This document shows positions 1-12,837 of a DNA stretch of 64,000 nucleotides, piece by piece. Position 1 is the stretch's first letter; each line of letters begins with the position of its first letter. The position numbers and the translations under genes were made by a program. The notes under the pieces were generated by a model that was not told the DNA's origin, did not search any database, and saw only the letters and a program-made list of their open reading frames with translations. Origin of the DNA: Cytospora piceicola (lineage: Eukaryota; Ascomycota; Sordariomycetes; Diaporthales; Cytosporaceae); assembly GCA_023375675.1 (NCBI GenBank), contig JALQBC010000038.1, positions 248,001 through 312,000 of the forward strand. Direction: 5' to 3'.

Positions 1-1005
1 TGATCAGCCAGTGGTCAGCACTGTAGCAGGTGCGACCTTGATCGACGCAGTCAGAGCAGAGGTCAAAGTCTCCACCGTCACAAGTAGAGCAGTGATAGTG
101 GGAGTCAGGAATGGTACGGTCGCAATGGTTGCAGCACACCGCAAAGTTGGACTTTGGGGAAATGTAGACCGATGTCGTTGGCTCGGATGGCTGGATGCTC
201 TGTGACTGAGCCTCAGTGTCGGTGGAAGCTTGCTCGAACTTCTCCATGCCTAGCTGCAATTGACTCATGGCCTTCTCCAAGCGCTGGTCAAGAGCCTTGA
301 ACCTGTCCAGACTCGACATGATGTTGGGCAAGGAGCACACCGGGGCAGTTGGCTCCGGTACCCCCGTCGCGGTGGCGGCAGCCTCGGACGAGGCTGTGGT
401 AATCAAAGGAGATTCGGGTTTGCTCTGAGCGAAGTCGTGGTTCTCAGGCTCAGGCTCGGGCTCGGGTTCGGGCTCGTCCTCAACCGTGACGGGCTTTGGC
501 CTCTTGTCCTCTTCGTCGGAGTCGCTGAGGGTGACTCGGAGCTTGAGCTTTTGCTTCGCCTTGGCAGCACGGTAGAGCTGCTTCCAGACTGAAATGTTGC
601 TAGGGTCGAGGACAACGTAGGAAGAGGCAGAATCGGAGTAACGCTCAAAGGTAGCGTAGGCTTCAGGAGAGATGCAAAGGCTTGCGCGGATCTGATGGGA
701 TACCGTCAGCACAGATCACGTTTGTCTGAAGCGAGATGGCGGCAACGCGTTTGTTCAAACCAACGGTTGCGGTATGGTCTAACAAGTTCATGCACATCAT
801 TCACCGTAAATGGGCATAATGAGGCGGTATAGACAATGCAAGATAGATAAGTATTGGCGATAGGAGAGATAACATGACGTACCTTATCTTCCAGCGAGCT
901 AGCACCGAGGTCACGAAGGGGCAGCTTGAATCGGCGAGTGCTCCCCTGGAAATTGACCTTCAAGGTGACGAGGGTGTCAGGAGTAGCTGGCGCAGAGGAG
1001 GCCAT
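1..1005 (-). CDS. NBR1: NBR1-like selective autophagy receptor (PB1 + ZZ zinc finger), 3' end outside window
   Basis: Partial gene; exons 1005..883 and 691..<1, joined by a 191-bp intron with donor GTACGT and acceptor CATCAG in phase 0. The first ~85 residues form a PB1-type domain: a basic cluster (STRRFKLPL) near residue 22 and an acidic-type end (KLRVTLSDSDEED). A Glu/Pro repeat and a low-complexity linker follow. A ZZ-type zinc finger then starts (CNHCD, CSTCDGGDFDLCSDC) and runs to the edge of the window. PB1 plus ZZ is the N-terminal layout of NBR1/p62-type cargo receptors, which link ubiquitinated cargo or cytosolic hydrolases to Atg8. The C-terminal FW domain and any Atg8-interacting motif would lie outside the window, so the NBR1 assignment is inferred from the N-terminal half. 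The start is the first ATG before the PB1 fold. Confidence 0.8.
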
Positions 1006-4000
1006 GCTGAAAGACGGTCTGTGTTCAATTGGAAGTATGGTCAGCGGATGAAGATGATAATATTTCGAATGAATTGATTATAACGATTCAAGCAACCCGA
1101 CACCACAGGCACGCGAGTAAGTCAGGTCGGTAAAGCAATCAACGAGTGACCTCTACCGGGCTGAGCATAAATGATGAACGGACAAGCAAGGAAGAGAGGA
1201 TGCAGCTGGGTAGGTGTAAGATAGGAAGGAAAAACAGAACGAAACAAGGAAAGTCAAACGCACAGATAGGTAGGTAGCTTTCAGCTGGTGTTTCGGGTTC
1301 GAATTCGTCGAGAGTCACGGTGAGGTCCGTAGGAGAAAGATTGATAGTATTGTATGATGCCGAGATCGTAGGAGGCACAGCCTTGGAAGGCAATCCCGAG
1401 CGTGTCAAGGGAAATGGTTGACTTGACTTGACTTTTGATGAATTACTGTCACCGATGACAGCGAGTGTCGTGGGTTGATGAAAGAGAAAGAGGGGAAGAG
1501 AAGAGAGGAGGAAGAAGGAGTTTCGCTCAAGTCAAGGTAAAATGATATAGCTGTACAGATGTACCTAGGTAAGTAAGCATCCCATCAGTGAGCGGAAGTA
1601 GCAGAAGCAGCAGCAGCAGCAGCAGAAGCAGTAGCATAGACAGAAGCAGCAGAAGAGCGGCGGCGGCGGCGGCGGGCAGTAGTACAGGCTGTCCTGGCTC
1701 CTCACCAGCGCACCTGACCTGACACAAGCTGGAACCCTTCAGGCTGCGGGATGGCAGTTTCATTGATTGGTGAGTGGTCTACGGGTTGATTGGCGGGTTG
1801 ATTGGCAGTCGGAAGTGACGGTGTCAGTGGACGGCTTGCGTGTTAGTGCCGGTGCGGAGGTACCCTTGTACACACCCCGTAAAGCTGGGGTTTATTACTA
1901 TCCATGGATGGTAGAGTACCTAGGTAGTGTAGGTACCAGGGTACCTACCTAGGCTGCTAGGGTACCTGTGTAGGTGGGTAAGCGAGGTAGAAAGCAGGGG
2001 TAGCAGGGGTATCAGGGCAGCAGGGGTAGCAGTTAGGAGCCCTGGAGGGTGGGAAGGCAGACTGGCAGAATGGTAGCAGGCAGCGCTGACGCATGCACTC
2101 CTCCCCTCCTCGCGGGTCAAAGTGCTGCTGTGCTGCTGCTGTGTTGATGTGCTGTACGTATCTGCTGTGTTGTAGACTGTCTGACTACCCAGGTACCTAG
2201 GTAATTTACGGATTACCTCGGGTCGGATCTCGATATGGAGGTGTATATCTGATGATGACGCTGCAACCAGCCCCAGCTTAAATGACCACCCCCCCCCCCC
2301 CAGGAGGAGAAGAACGTGCAGGTCGGTTCACGGGTGCTGAAAGTGTGAATCCGGGACACTCGGCTTCTTGCTTAAGTGGCACAGATGAAATGATAACCTA
2401 GGTACCTTATTCAGTACCTTTATAGGTACCTAGGTACACCTACCCAGGTACTGGTACCCCTAGGCAGATGTGAGAACTCGCAATCACACTTACAGATACA
2501 CAAGTCATGGTTCGAGCCTGGAGGCCGCGAAAGGGGCAAGCTTCTGATAGAGCAACAGGAACAACAGAGGAGCAGCAGGAGAGAAAGGTCTAACAGCTTG
2601 GAGGTATACAACCAGTGGTGGCGTTAAGGAAACAGGACCAAGTTGGATGGCCAAAGATGCAGCCGAGGCGGGTGTTACTGGCCAGGGCTGTCACGCGGCC
2701 ATGCTCCGTCACTAACAGCGAGGGACTTTACACAGTACACAGTAGACCAGGACTTTACCACAGCACTGTTACTGTTAGAGAGTCAAGGCAACCATCATCC
2801 ACTCATCATGCTGGGGAGAACGGGAGGGAAGTGTGTGTGTGTGCTGGAGGTCCAGGAGGCCTACAACACCGATGCCGATGCCGATGCAATCAATGCCCAC
2901 GTAGACCGCCTGTCTGCCTTCTCTCTACTCCTCATCATGATTAGCAATAACGCCATCGACTTGTTCATTCGCCCGGTCTCTATGTATGTAGTATGTATGT
3001 ATATATGTATGTATGTACATCATTCATTGATTCATTCATTCCATCCTACACATACACGGTATACCACTTACACATATACCCACCTAACCTCAAGTAGTAG
3101 GTACTCAAGTAGGTATGCGGCTCAGAAGTTGGAGACGGAATATCCCATAACTCAAGTGCTTACGACGACGACAATCTTAGTTCGCCTTTCTGCCCTTCTC
3201 ATTCCATGCACATCGGTTTGGTCTAAACCAAAAAGAATGCCCGTTGAACTCCTCTTCAACCCTCAACCTACCGTACCGTATCCAAGAGAGTAAAAATAAA
3301 CCTGGGTAAGGAACAAAACATGAGGAGGAGGCCATTGCAGTGCCGCTTCCTGCACTTCCTCCCATTCTGATCCCTCGATGCCCTCGTAGACATTGATTTC
3401 TACTTGTAGCCTTACTCCCTTGCCCTTACCTTGCTTACCCGCCTTTTCTTGCTTACCACCTGTTTCATCCACCGATCATCAGCGACCCTCGGTTGTTCGT
3501 AGAAGTTTCACATTGTCAACCTCACTACATATGTATCGAACGACGTAGCCTTGGCCCGCCAACACTCCAAATTGTACTGCTCTTTTTTATTCTATTCTTC
3601 ATACATAGTGGTTGACAGTCAACTAAAGCGCACCGTTTGTTGGACAGCTCATCAGTCTATGTTTTGTTTACTTTAGCATAGTACCCCTTCCCTCTCACCG
3701 TCTTCCTTATCCACGTCCAGTTGACGCACACACATACACACACACACGGATTTACACACATCAGCGGCCGTGAACTCGTACAATCAACACTAAGTAAGCT
3801 CAGACGTTGTCCATCTTCTTGGCTCGAACCCCTTGGCTTGAGCCCCCCCACCTCCCTCGTCAATATTCAAATAATAAAGTGCAACTTACGCCCCCAACAC
3901 ATCTACAAGTGCGGCAAATTCCACTCCCTCCCTGTCATATAAGTCAGGATCTACGATGCCTTGCTTCGGGGCCCATGATGAACACGTCTCGGCTACGTGC

Positions 4001-4629
4001 GGACGGGCGTACGATGCAGTATGCTTGCTTGAACAAGCTTCACCGCTCTCCTTAGAACACTGACCAGTACCCGGAGGACCCTGCCTTTAGGTACTTTACC
4101 AAAAACAAAGTCGTATATATCATGCGAGGGCCTCCCAGGCCTCCGTGAATCAGCACCTACTGTCAGCCACAGCCAGGCTTCTGGAACGGGACGCCTGCTG
4201 GGCTGATCAATCAACAAACTGTTTGCAAACACCTGTGCATACACCACCTGTGCATACATATGCTCCAGAGACTTTCACCGCTCTCGGTAAACAGGCACGG
4301 CCTTGTTATTATAACATACATCGTGGTTCGATCCGGCTGCTAGGCAGGGACCCGGGATTGGCCCTTTAGGCATCCAAGTCACACCGCTTGCTACCATCTA
4401 CATGTCTGTGTGCTCCCCCGACATGTATCTACTTGACCAGCACAGCCTTGGCACCGTGTATGCTCAAACATAAGGTTTGCGTTGCATATCGCCATCAACA
4501 TACTTCTCATGACATGTATGAAGGTACTTGTATACTGGTACAACGACATGTCCGACACAATTGGAAATACACAATCAGAAGTATACAATCAGAGTTCGAG
4601 ATCTCTTCTTGATGGAGGACCTCCAACAC
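1006..4629. other. Intergenic region, no gene supported
   Basis: About 3.6 kb between the start of the NBR1-like gene and the 3' end of the CofD-family gene. Open frames here are short, compositionally odd and show no domain. It holds simple repeats: a CAG-type tract at 1602-1654, a GGC tract at 1657-1676, 13 C at 2289-2301, TATG-type repeats around 2982-3018 and a CA tract at 3726-3748. It also holds four perfect copies of the palindrome TACCTAGGTA (1562, 1917, 2194, 2427). The proximal part should contain the NBR1 promoter. Confidence 0.6.
1602..1676. repeat. CAG-type and GGC-type microsatellites
   Basis: An imperfect AGC/AGA trinucleotide tract (1602-1654) is followed directly by about six GGC units (1657-1676). 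It lies upstream of the NBR1-like gene and is not in a supported coding exon. Confidence 0.8.
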
Positions 4630-6323
4630 TCACCCCATAATCCCCTCCAGCGCCTCAACCAGCCCCGTCTCCTCATACCTCACGCTCCTCCTCTTACCCT
4701 CGCCCTCCACCCTGCCCTTCACCCTGACACACTTGATCCCCAGCACGCCCAGCTCCTCGACATCGACCCTGGGCATCCCCAGCGCGCCCTCCTCGGCACC
4801 CTCGAGGTAGACCAGGTGGGTGACATAGCTCCTCACCTCCCCCTCGCACACCTCCCCGAAGTCCGTCTGGCTCTCCTTGGCCGCCTTCGCGACGGCCCTC
4901 ACAAAGTCCACCGCCGCCATCGGCCCCGTCGCCGGGCCCGTCTCCCTGTCGTTCCTGCTGTTCAGTATCAGCACCTTGTGCCTCGCCGCCCCGCCCGCCA
5001 CCGCCGCCCCGACCCCCCTCGCGATCACCGACGGGACGATGCTCGTGTACAGGCTCCCGACGCTGTACACCACCGTGTCGCTGGCCCCCAGCGCCGACAG
5101 CACCTTCGGGTTCGCGGCCGGCCGGATCTCGTGCCCGTACGGGTTGATGTACCACACGCGGTCGATCCGGCACGGGAGGTCCTCGTCGTCGTCGTCCTTG
5201 GAGAAGGCGTGGTGGCCCCGCAGCACGGGCAGCGACCCCGGCAGGTTCGCGTCCTCGACCCCGTCCGCCGGGTCCGCCCCCGCCCCCGCCCCCGCCGCCG
5301 GGCGGGACGTGTCGTCCGGGACCGCCGTGGGGCCCGACGGGTGCGAGATGGCGACCTGCCCCGCCAGGACGGACCCGTCGACTAGCCCGGCGGAGATGTG
5401 GTGCGTGAAGTTGGAGTTGATGGCCGGCAGGACGGCCGTGGACTCCGGGATCGCGCAGATCAGTGAGAGGAGGTAGATCGCCGACTCGAAGGAGCCGGAG
5501 AAGAGGCGCGCTCTGTGTTAGATAGGCATCAGCTTCCGCTGCGTGCACCTGGATCTGATATGTAACGTGGTTGCTGCAGCTTGGGCTAGGCTGGACTCGA
5601 CTCACCCTGTCAGGAACAGATTGCCAACACTCGCCTCTGCGAAGTTGAAGACGCTTGTTGGCCTGTTCCGCTTTACAATCTCGAGGTTCAGGGTGTTGAA
5701 GACGGAGCGGATCAGCTCCCTCTTCTGGCTGGAGATGAAGGCCCACAAGACGTGGCGCGCCTCAACGATGTCAAGCCATTCCGCGCGTGCCTCCATCGGA
5801 TCCGTAGACAGTCTATACTCGAAGAGCGTCTTGATTGCCGTCCTCTCCTCATCGCCGTTGTGGTTGGGGATTAGACGGACAAGACGACCTGTGCCAAGTG
5901 GACCCACATCAGTACCTGTTATCCCTTGCATGAAGACCTCAAGGCCGATTCTTCAGAGGCCCGGCAATCACTCACTTCGAATGTCTCCGACACCTATGTC
6001 ACAGGGTCAGTAACCTTTCGTCCACCTAGCAACATGGTTGGATCCGACAGGGCCGACTTACTGGGGCCTCCAAACACCCGTATCAGCTCGGACGAGCTGC
6101 CACCATTGTCGCTGATAGGTATGATGTAGCGGAGGGGACATTTCCTCCTAGAAGCGACCTTGTCAAACACGTCGACGAGGAAATTGGCAGCCGTGCCACC
6201 CGAGAAGACGGCTATGCCGCCATTTTCCGACAGTCGAGGCGTGGGTGGTTGAGAAGGTTGAGCTTTCTGGGATTGCGGAGTCAGACCTCGAGGAATCAGG
6301 GATACTGATCGAGGAGTGTTCAT
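4630..6323 (-). CDS. CofD/UPF0052 (YvcK-type) family protein
   Basis: Four exons: 6323..6062, 5993..5976, 5606..5888 read on the minus strand, and 5512..4630, giving 481 aa. Introns carry GTAAGT or GTGAGT donors and keep the frame. The N-terminus has the CofD-family nucleotide-binding pattern: FSGGTAANFLVD near residue 43, ISDNGGSSSELIRVFGG, then VGDIRSRLVRLIP across the 18-nt exon 2. Later come the family-type segments GNLFLTGARLFSGSFESA and DTVVYSVGSLYTSIVPS. The acidic insert KDDDDED and Gly/Ala-rich stretches in exon 4 are lineage-specific. Bacterial relatives are 2-phospho-L-lactate transferase (CofD) and YvcK/GlmR. Fungi are not known to make F420, so the substrate here is unknown and a regulatory YvcK-like role is only a guess. 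The start is the first in-frame ATG; the frame opens slightly upstream without another ATG. Confidence 0.85.
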
Positions 6324-7968
6324 GATTGCCAGGACCAAATTCCCTTGCAAGTTAATCTAGATGTTGAAGGTTTTATGTTTATGGACTTCACGGATCCGCT
6401 GTCAGGTGTGGTTGTTTGATAAGCCTGCGAGATAGACGACGCTTGATCGACGCCATCTTGGAGGCTGAGTGTTGTCCTCTCAACCCTCCCTGTGCAATAA
6501 CACTTACGACGTGTCCTGATTACTTTTGAAATTGAAATCTGGCTCAAACTCAATGACCCCTTCTTTCAGTAATCGCTGATGGCTTTGAACACAGCTACGT
6601 ATTCTGCAGGGGAGTTATGTGACTTTGAAGACCAACGCCATCTCCTTGATACTCAAAGACGCGGAGTTGCTGGTGGGGAACAGCCACGGCATCACTACCG
6701 CCAGTGCCGGCTGGGCATCCAAGACGTGACTCGGAATCTTAAGCATCCAGCATAGATCAAGCTCACCAAGGCCACATTGGGACGTATAGTGAACCCTTTT
6801 TTTTTTTTTTTTTTTTTTTTTTGCAAACAGCGATATTCCATACAACTACCTGAACAGTTCTCTCAGCCTTATCTGTCGCCGAGAACAGACAGTGCAAAGC
6901 GACATTAATGTGCAAGCCCCTCTAGGTGGCCAAACTCTATCTCAATACGATGAAGCAATGACCAAACCAAGACCTAAACTACACCTCTTCCGCCCTTACC
7001 TCTGCTATCTTTCCCACCCTTGCCAGACCAGAAGAAGACAAGAAGACAGAAATAAGCAAAGGAAAGAAGAAAGCAAATGCCGGAAATTTTCCTTGCCAAG
7101 GAACACAAGATGGACAGGGTAGAAGGGAATAGGGCCCAAGTCGCTTCAGAGCAAAGGAGTGTCGTGATCTTTTAGGAGGATCGATTATTGAAAGCGTAGC
7201 GTCACCACCAGCCTATCCACATACCAGCCAAGCTGAGCTACAAATGAAGAGCAAAGCGATCCAAGGTAGCCACGCTGACAATACATGAGGGGCATAACAA
7301 GAACAAAAGAGCCAAAATGCTATATCAACAGGAACAGGACACCTGAACGCCGCTTCCAAAGACTTCCATCCCCCTCCTTTTTTTTTGTGCGTCAAGAACA
7401 AAGCCCTCAATCAACGCCAAGCAAGCAAGCAAGGTGAATAAGAGGGTAACGCGGGAAAGAAAGAGAGAGAGAAAACACTACTAGGTAACGTAGGATTCTT
7501 CGAAGTGAAGATAACTCTCTCCTCATAGTGAGTAATGTGGTGACATCCACTCGCCAACCAAACACGCCCCTTTCCCTCAACACTTCTCGCGTCTCCCCTG
7601 AGTATGATTCGGCAGAAGACCTCAGCAATAGGACAAAGAGTCTCTTCCTTAGACTTATAATATCTCAGCATTTTCGGACTCTGCATGAATAATCAACGCA
7701 GTAGGCTGCAGAAAGAGCTGTTAAATCTGCGCCTGTCCCCTGCTTCCTCACAGAAGCCCATGCGATCACGGTATCTGGCCCATTGGTCTGCTAATGCCAT
7801 TTCTCCATCCTCCAGGGCTTAAGCTGGCCTGTTCAGATCCGGTTGAATATCGCTTCGAAAGTCGTCGCTTAGAAAGGGAAGCTTCAACAAAGCAGGTGAT
7901 ATCAGTGCACAGCGAATTCGTCATTCACCAGTGCCTTCGCCAGTGCCTTCGAAATAGTAATTTGGATT
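6324..7968. other. Intergenic region with poly-T tract, no gene supported
   Basis: About 1.6 kb between the CofD-family start and the Btz 3' end. No reading frame shows a recognisable domain. A run of 26 T sits at 6797-6822. Upstream of 6323 is presumably the CofD-family promoter. The part nearest 7968 probably carries the Btz 3' UTR. Confidence 0.6.
6797..6822. repeat. Poly-T homopolymer, 26 nt
   Basis: An uninterrupted T run in non-coding DNA. It could be a dA:dT promoter element or the tail of an old retroposed sequence; no retroposon body could be recognised next to it. Confidence 0.85.
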
Positions 7969-10166
7969 CTATCCTGGGTATGGGACCATTGCTGGTGCCG
8001 ACTGGTTATAGTAGTATCCCTCGGGCCCTGGCGACATACCCATCCCGTACCCTGGAGCTCCATATTGCGGGTAAGTAGGGTATGTGGGTATCTGCGACGC
8101 GTCGTAGAAATAGACTGTTCCGTTTACGTCCTGGGCTACCAAAGTCGACGGGCCACCTCCTTGGGCACTGGCCTGCGAGGCCTCGCTTTGACCACCCTGA
8201 TTGTAGTTCACGGCTGGAGGCGGCTGGGTGCCTGGGTAGAACGATGGAGCCGTGGCAGGTGGTGCTATGTTGTTACCATACGGCTGAGGGTAGTAGTAGC
8301 CTTGCTGCGGTGGCATTACCTGATATGGCTGATTGTAGTACCCAGGCTGAGGCTGAGGTTGAGGCTGGGAATAAGTCGAGGGCTGGAAGGGTGCCGCATG
8401 GATGGCTCTCTCTGGAATCTGAGAGAGAGGCGTTCCCGTAGAGTGTTGGGATGGGTAAGATGGGTTGCGAGCATGTGCGTCCTGTGACAAGCTGTTGGCA
8501 ACTTGAAGAGGCACCTGCTGGTGGAAAGCTTGCTGATATTGCTGCGGAGGATTGATCTGCCTTGTTGGTGACTCTATATTCTCAAGCGACACAGCCTTCT
8601 GAGGCCGAGGTTGGTGCATAGGGATCGAGTGAGGGCGATTTTCCTGGAAGGTTGGCTTTTGAGGGAGAGGGTGCGCATGCGGTTGTGGCAGGTCATTGAT
8701 CGAAGGCTCGCCGGTCGGTAGTGGCGGTGCGCCGGCCATGTCTGCAGCCGACATATGAGGAATTGGCGCTGCCATGGCAGTAGGCATGGGCATTGGCATA
8801 TCCGGCCTGACCATAGGAGGAAGTCGGACAATGGGGCGCGACATGGCGGAGCCAGTCGGTGAGATAAAGTCCGCCGGAGCTATGGATGAGCGTCGACTCA
8901 TATCGACACTAGGCGTATAAATGCTCCCATTGTAGTAACTTCCACCGTAGACACTAGTTCGACGTGAGAATCCGCCAACAGACCCCAGACCCGGCCGAGG
9001 CTTGCCGCGTATGCGCTGCTGGTTGGGCCGCATAGCTCGGGGAATAAAGATGAAGGATCGATCGACAGCAGGGAAAATGTATCGAGGCGGGTTTTCCGGC
9101 AAGGAAATTCGAACCGGTTTGTCTCGTCTCAGCGGCGGCCTGTGGTCGGGTAGCTTCGTGTACCGCTTGATAGGGATACCAGAGAAGGACCTAGGTTCCT
9201 TAAGCCCGGGGAAGAAGACACGAATTTCCACATTGCCCAGCGTCTTCTCAGTCGACAGAGTTCTGTTGATCGGAGTCGCACTTGCAGGACAGGTGGGAAT
9301 ATGACCATCTCCGTTGGGAAGACCTTCAACAGGCTGGTGGGCAGGTTGTCTAGGTTGTCGCATCGGTGCGGGATCAGCAACGACCTCGTGCATATCATGA
9401 GCCCAGGGGCCGCTCGTCGTCGGGTCGAAGGGTGCTTGGAAGGTCCTGATTACATCGTTAGTGCCGGTAATGATAGTAACGGAGAGACGGAAGGAAATCC
9501 TTACTGAACTGGCGCGAAGGGGCCTACAAAACCACGACCCCTTCCTCGACCTCCTCTCAAAGCTCCTCTGCCAAACGGACGAAAGCCGTTAGCAGCCGGA
9601 CCCGCATGACGATGGTCGTGCATGAAGAACGCCCCTCGATTTGGCACAAATGCAGGGTCCTCGTCCCTCTTCTTGCGGTACTCTTCGTGTTCACGCCGCC
9701 TTCGTTCGAAGGGGGGTTCCTGAGACTGTACTGATGTAGAGCTCACAACGACTGGACCGCCTGGTTTAGAGGACGGCGCAGCTGCTTCGTTTTCGGATGC
9801 AGGTTTGGGCGATCCCGAGATGCTCAATTCTTCCAGGCGTGCTCCGGTTTCCGCCAAGGCCTCAGCAGCCTGGCCGTTAGAGTCAGGAGCTCCGGCGGCA
9901 GGAGGACCACGGCGATGACCGGCCTTCCCAGTCGCACGGCCCGAGGCTTTCTTCAGAACGGGGGATGTAGGCAAGGCCTCGTCGACATTGCTAGTGTCGC
10001 TGTCATCTGCATGGTTGTTCTCGTCGCTGATGACAGAACCTTCGGTAATGGAGTCGTCGTCGAGTACATCGAGTGTCTCGGTGCCACCCTCGTCTTCGCC
10101 TTCATCCTCGACGCGGCGCCGATGGCCGAGCGCCCTCCTGCTGTTGCGTTTGGGATTGGCAGCCAT
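7969..10166 (-). CDS. Btz/CASC3-like (Barentsz) exon-junction-complex protein
   Basis: Two exons, 10166..9505 and 9445..7969, joined through a 59-bp intron (donor GTAAGG, acceptor ATCAG), giving 712 aa. The first ~150 residues are acidic and Ser-rich. A Btz-type eIF4AIII-binding (SELOR) segment follows: RRREHEEYRKKRDEDPAFVP, NRGAFFMHDHRH, then GRGALRGGRGRGRG. The C-terminal 450 residues are low-complexity and rich in Pro, Gln, Tyr and Gly (QPQPQPQPGYY, PQYGAPGYGM). In animals Barentsz/CASC3 is a peripheral exon-junction-complex subunit acting in mRNA localisation and nonsense-mediated decay. The fungal role is inferred from the domain. The disordered tail suggests an RNP-granule component. 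The leader DNA upstream (10528-10567) is rich in CAG-type repeats. Confidence 0.82.
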
Positions 10167-12837
10167 GTCGTTTGTGGGATCGGGGGTTCGTGAGGTCCAG
10201 ATGTGGCGATCTGGACAGCAGCGCGGGCTGTGTTTGCAGCGCTTTTAGGTTGTGTCGAAGGTCGACATACGGTATCGGGGGTCGATGTGACGCTCCTCGG
10301 GATGCTTGATTGCCAAACCGGCGAGGCAAGGCTAGGACGGATAGGTTGGTGAGATCCAAGGAACCGCGCTGCGGCAATGCAAGAAAGCGTAGGTTTGTAA
10401 AGATTGCTGGAACAGGGACAAGCTCTTCTTGTAGGAACGGACGGCACAAAGGCAATTAGTAAAAGACGATGATATTTACCAGACCACCATAACCTAAGCG
10501 AAGTGGCTGGTGTTGGCTGGCTTTGGCTGATGCTGCTGCTGCTGTTTTGTTGCTGCTGTTGCTGTTGATGTCGTGCTGTTTGAGGCACACCGGCTCCACG
10601 TTGGACAGTCCCTCAGTGGCAGTGACAACGGGACAGGAAGCTCAAGCAGAGAAGGGGAAAAGAAGAGGGTTTTGTCGTTGAGGAGGGTGGGGGAGGAATA
10701 AGAGTCAAAGACGAGTTAACGCTTTGAAACTTATATGGCGAGACTGGCAGATGCAGATGCAGAAACAGCTGCTAGGCCCAAGAGATCTCGAAAAATCACC
10801 GACCCAGGACACCGGCTTTCGACGGAGGCGGCGGTGTTGTGGTGATGGACGGGAGGGTGATGTTTCTGTTGTTGGGAAACTGATGACGGAGAGCTGCCCA
10901 GGTCTTGGGTGTGGTCGGAATGGGTCCCCAGCTTTCCACCCGAGTGTGTGTGTGTGTTGTGTTGTATTTTTCCCCCTCGCCCGCATTGGAACTGTCCGGG
11001 TGAGGTGCACTGAGCACCAAAGCACCGAGCACTGGGCGCCTCCCGTCAGGATAGGAGCCCAGGGTGCCTTGGAGCGAAGGTTCCAGGCCAGTCTATCACT
11101 GATTAACCGGGTGGCCAGTGCTTCCATGGGGACAGTGGTGCCTGTGAAACTCACAAATGCCTCACTGTGAGTGGTCACCTGCAGTCATTCATCAGAGCGA
11201 GCTCCACTACAGATGTACTGTAGCAACCTTGGAGATTCCAGGGTTGTAGCCCGCATCGCTCGCCTGATTTCAGAGGAACAGCACACAGCACACAGCCCAG
11301 CCTGGTCGTTGTCAAGGCAAATGGTAGGATGGGAAAGAGCCCGGCATCACTTCAAGAGACTTCGATGTTTCTTCTGCTGCTGCGGGAACAAGAGAGCTTT
11401 GGAAGCCTCGCCAATCGTTGGCGGACAAAGCAGCTTTGCCAGTTGTCGCTTCCGTCAAGCGAGTCAGCCGAGAAGTCTCTTTGATCTTGGAATACGATAC
11501 AGACTTGTCGGTCTCATAAGAAATGCGACAATATACTGTTCAACACCTGGAAAAGAGAAGACAAGGCCTATACTTTGAAAGACTTTGTCCTTAAAGCACA
11601 GAAGAAAAGAAGGAGAGACAGCGGACTGCAAATGGGTACTTAACTACGGACCTTTGGTCTATATTCGTGGGACATCGCGCAGAGACCAGTCTTTGGTGAT
11701 GAGAAGCTACTATAGTACCCCAAGTTTCATCCAGCTTGGCATACTCTTCCGTGGTCCCAAGAGACTACCTAGGTACCTAGGTATACCTAGGTACCCAACA
11801 ATACACATGGTATACACCGCACGATTTTGTACAAGGCCCTGTTATGGCTACATCAAGTCCGCTGTCATGAGGGTGTACAATAGCATATATATATATATAC
11901 ACTCTCTCTAATATAAACTCCTGCCAGTGCCGGATCTGGGAATTATCCAAGAAGCCAGGTACTCTTCGTAGACTCTGTATACTGTGTATGTACCCTCAGA
12001 GGTACCTACCTAGGTACCTAGGAACCTAGGTAGGCATAGGGGACGACCATCTTCACATGGTATCTATCGTCCACACCCCGACTCCGGACCCTATACCCGG
12101 CCCATTTCACAAAACATCTTCAGGTGGTCAGTCAGCCTTCCAGCCTTCCCTGGCTCCCTGCCAGGCTGGCGTTGTGCAACGCAACCCCGAGAAACACACA
12201 TGACAGCCAGGACAAGGGCAGACATATCCATATCCAGTACGGTCCAGGGTTGAAGTCGCCTCGATCGTATGGTTGAATATATGTGTCAGCCAATGCCAGT
12301 GCAGATGCCGATGCCGATGCCGGGCCAGTAAGACGGCCCTCCGCACATGCCCCCACGGTCAAGGAGAAAGCAGTCGGTATTGCCTACCTAGGTACATATC
12401 GCTTGTACTGACCAACCAATCACCATAACATGCTGCCTTGGTTATCTGTATGTCGTGCAGAATATGACGACAGGAAACTTCAACTCACTGTTGAAGTCGG
12501 GAAACAAAGGATAACTTCTAAGTGGATGGTTCTTATTGCTTTGATACGATACGAAAACACGGCTTGGCACAAATGTTGCATTGCAGGGCTCACTCAGCAC
12601 CTACGTATGATTTGAATGACGGGCCGGATGCATGTACGGAGTGCAGTGGAAACTCTTGTGAAACTGTCATTGAAAAGCTAACTAGTATGCTCAAAGCAAC
12701 GTTTCGCGAGTGCCATATAGGCACGACACAAAATCACGTGGCCATCGCCATTCCCACGCCAACCATAACTGTCGCCAAACTCTTCAGTGTATGGACCTCC
12801 TTGGCGATTTCTACCTAAGCGCCACTCCCAGACCCAT
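10167..12837. other. Intergenic region with TACCTAGGTA clusters, no gene supported
   Basis: About 2.7 kb between the Btz start and the 3' end of the aspartic protease gene. The part next to 10166 carries the Btz leader with Gln-codon-like CAG repeats and may contain a 5' UTR intron. The rest has no convincing coding frame. The palindrome TACCTAGGTA occurs at 11766, 11774, 11784 (overlapping or adjacent), 12007 and 12385. A short AT tract lies at 11886-11901. Confidence 0.55.

Noticed and set aside
2643..3293. 216-codon plus-strand frame
   Set aside because: Composition is dominated by microsatellite-encoded residues (Tyr/Thr/His runs) with no domain, in repeat-rich intergenic DNA.
4255..4345. 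tRNA-like B-box sequence (GGTTCGATCC)
   Set aside because: The flanking bases do not form a T-arm stem and no A box or acceptor stem fits. Similar single B-box-like matches elsewhere (for example 1309, 51965) fail the same test.
4694..5746. 350-codon minus-strand frame overlapping the CofD-family gene
   Set aside because: It is the Gly/Arg-rich alternative frame of a GC-rich coding exon; the real frame has the conserved motifs.
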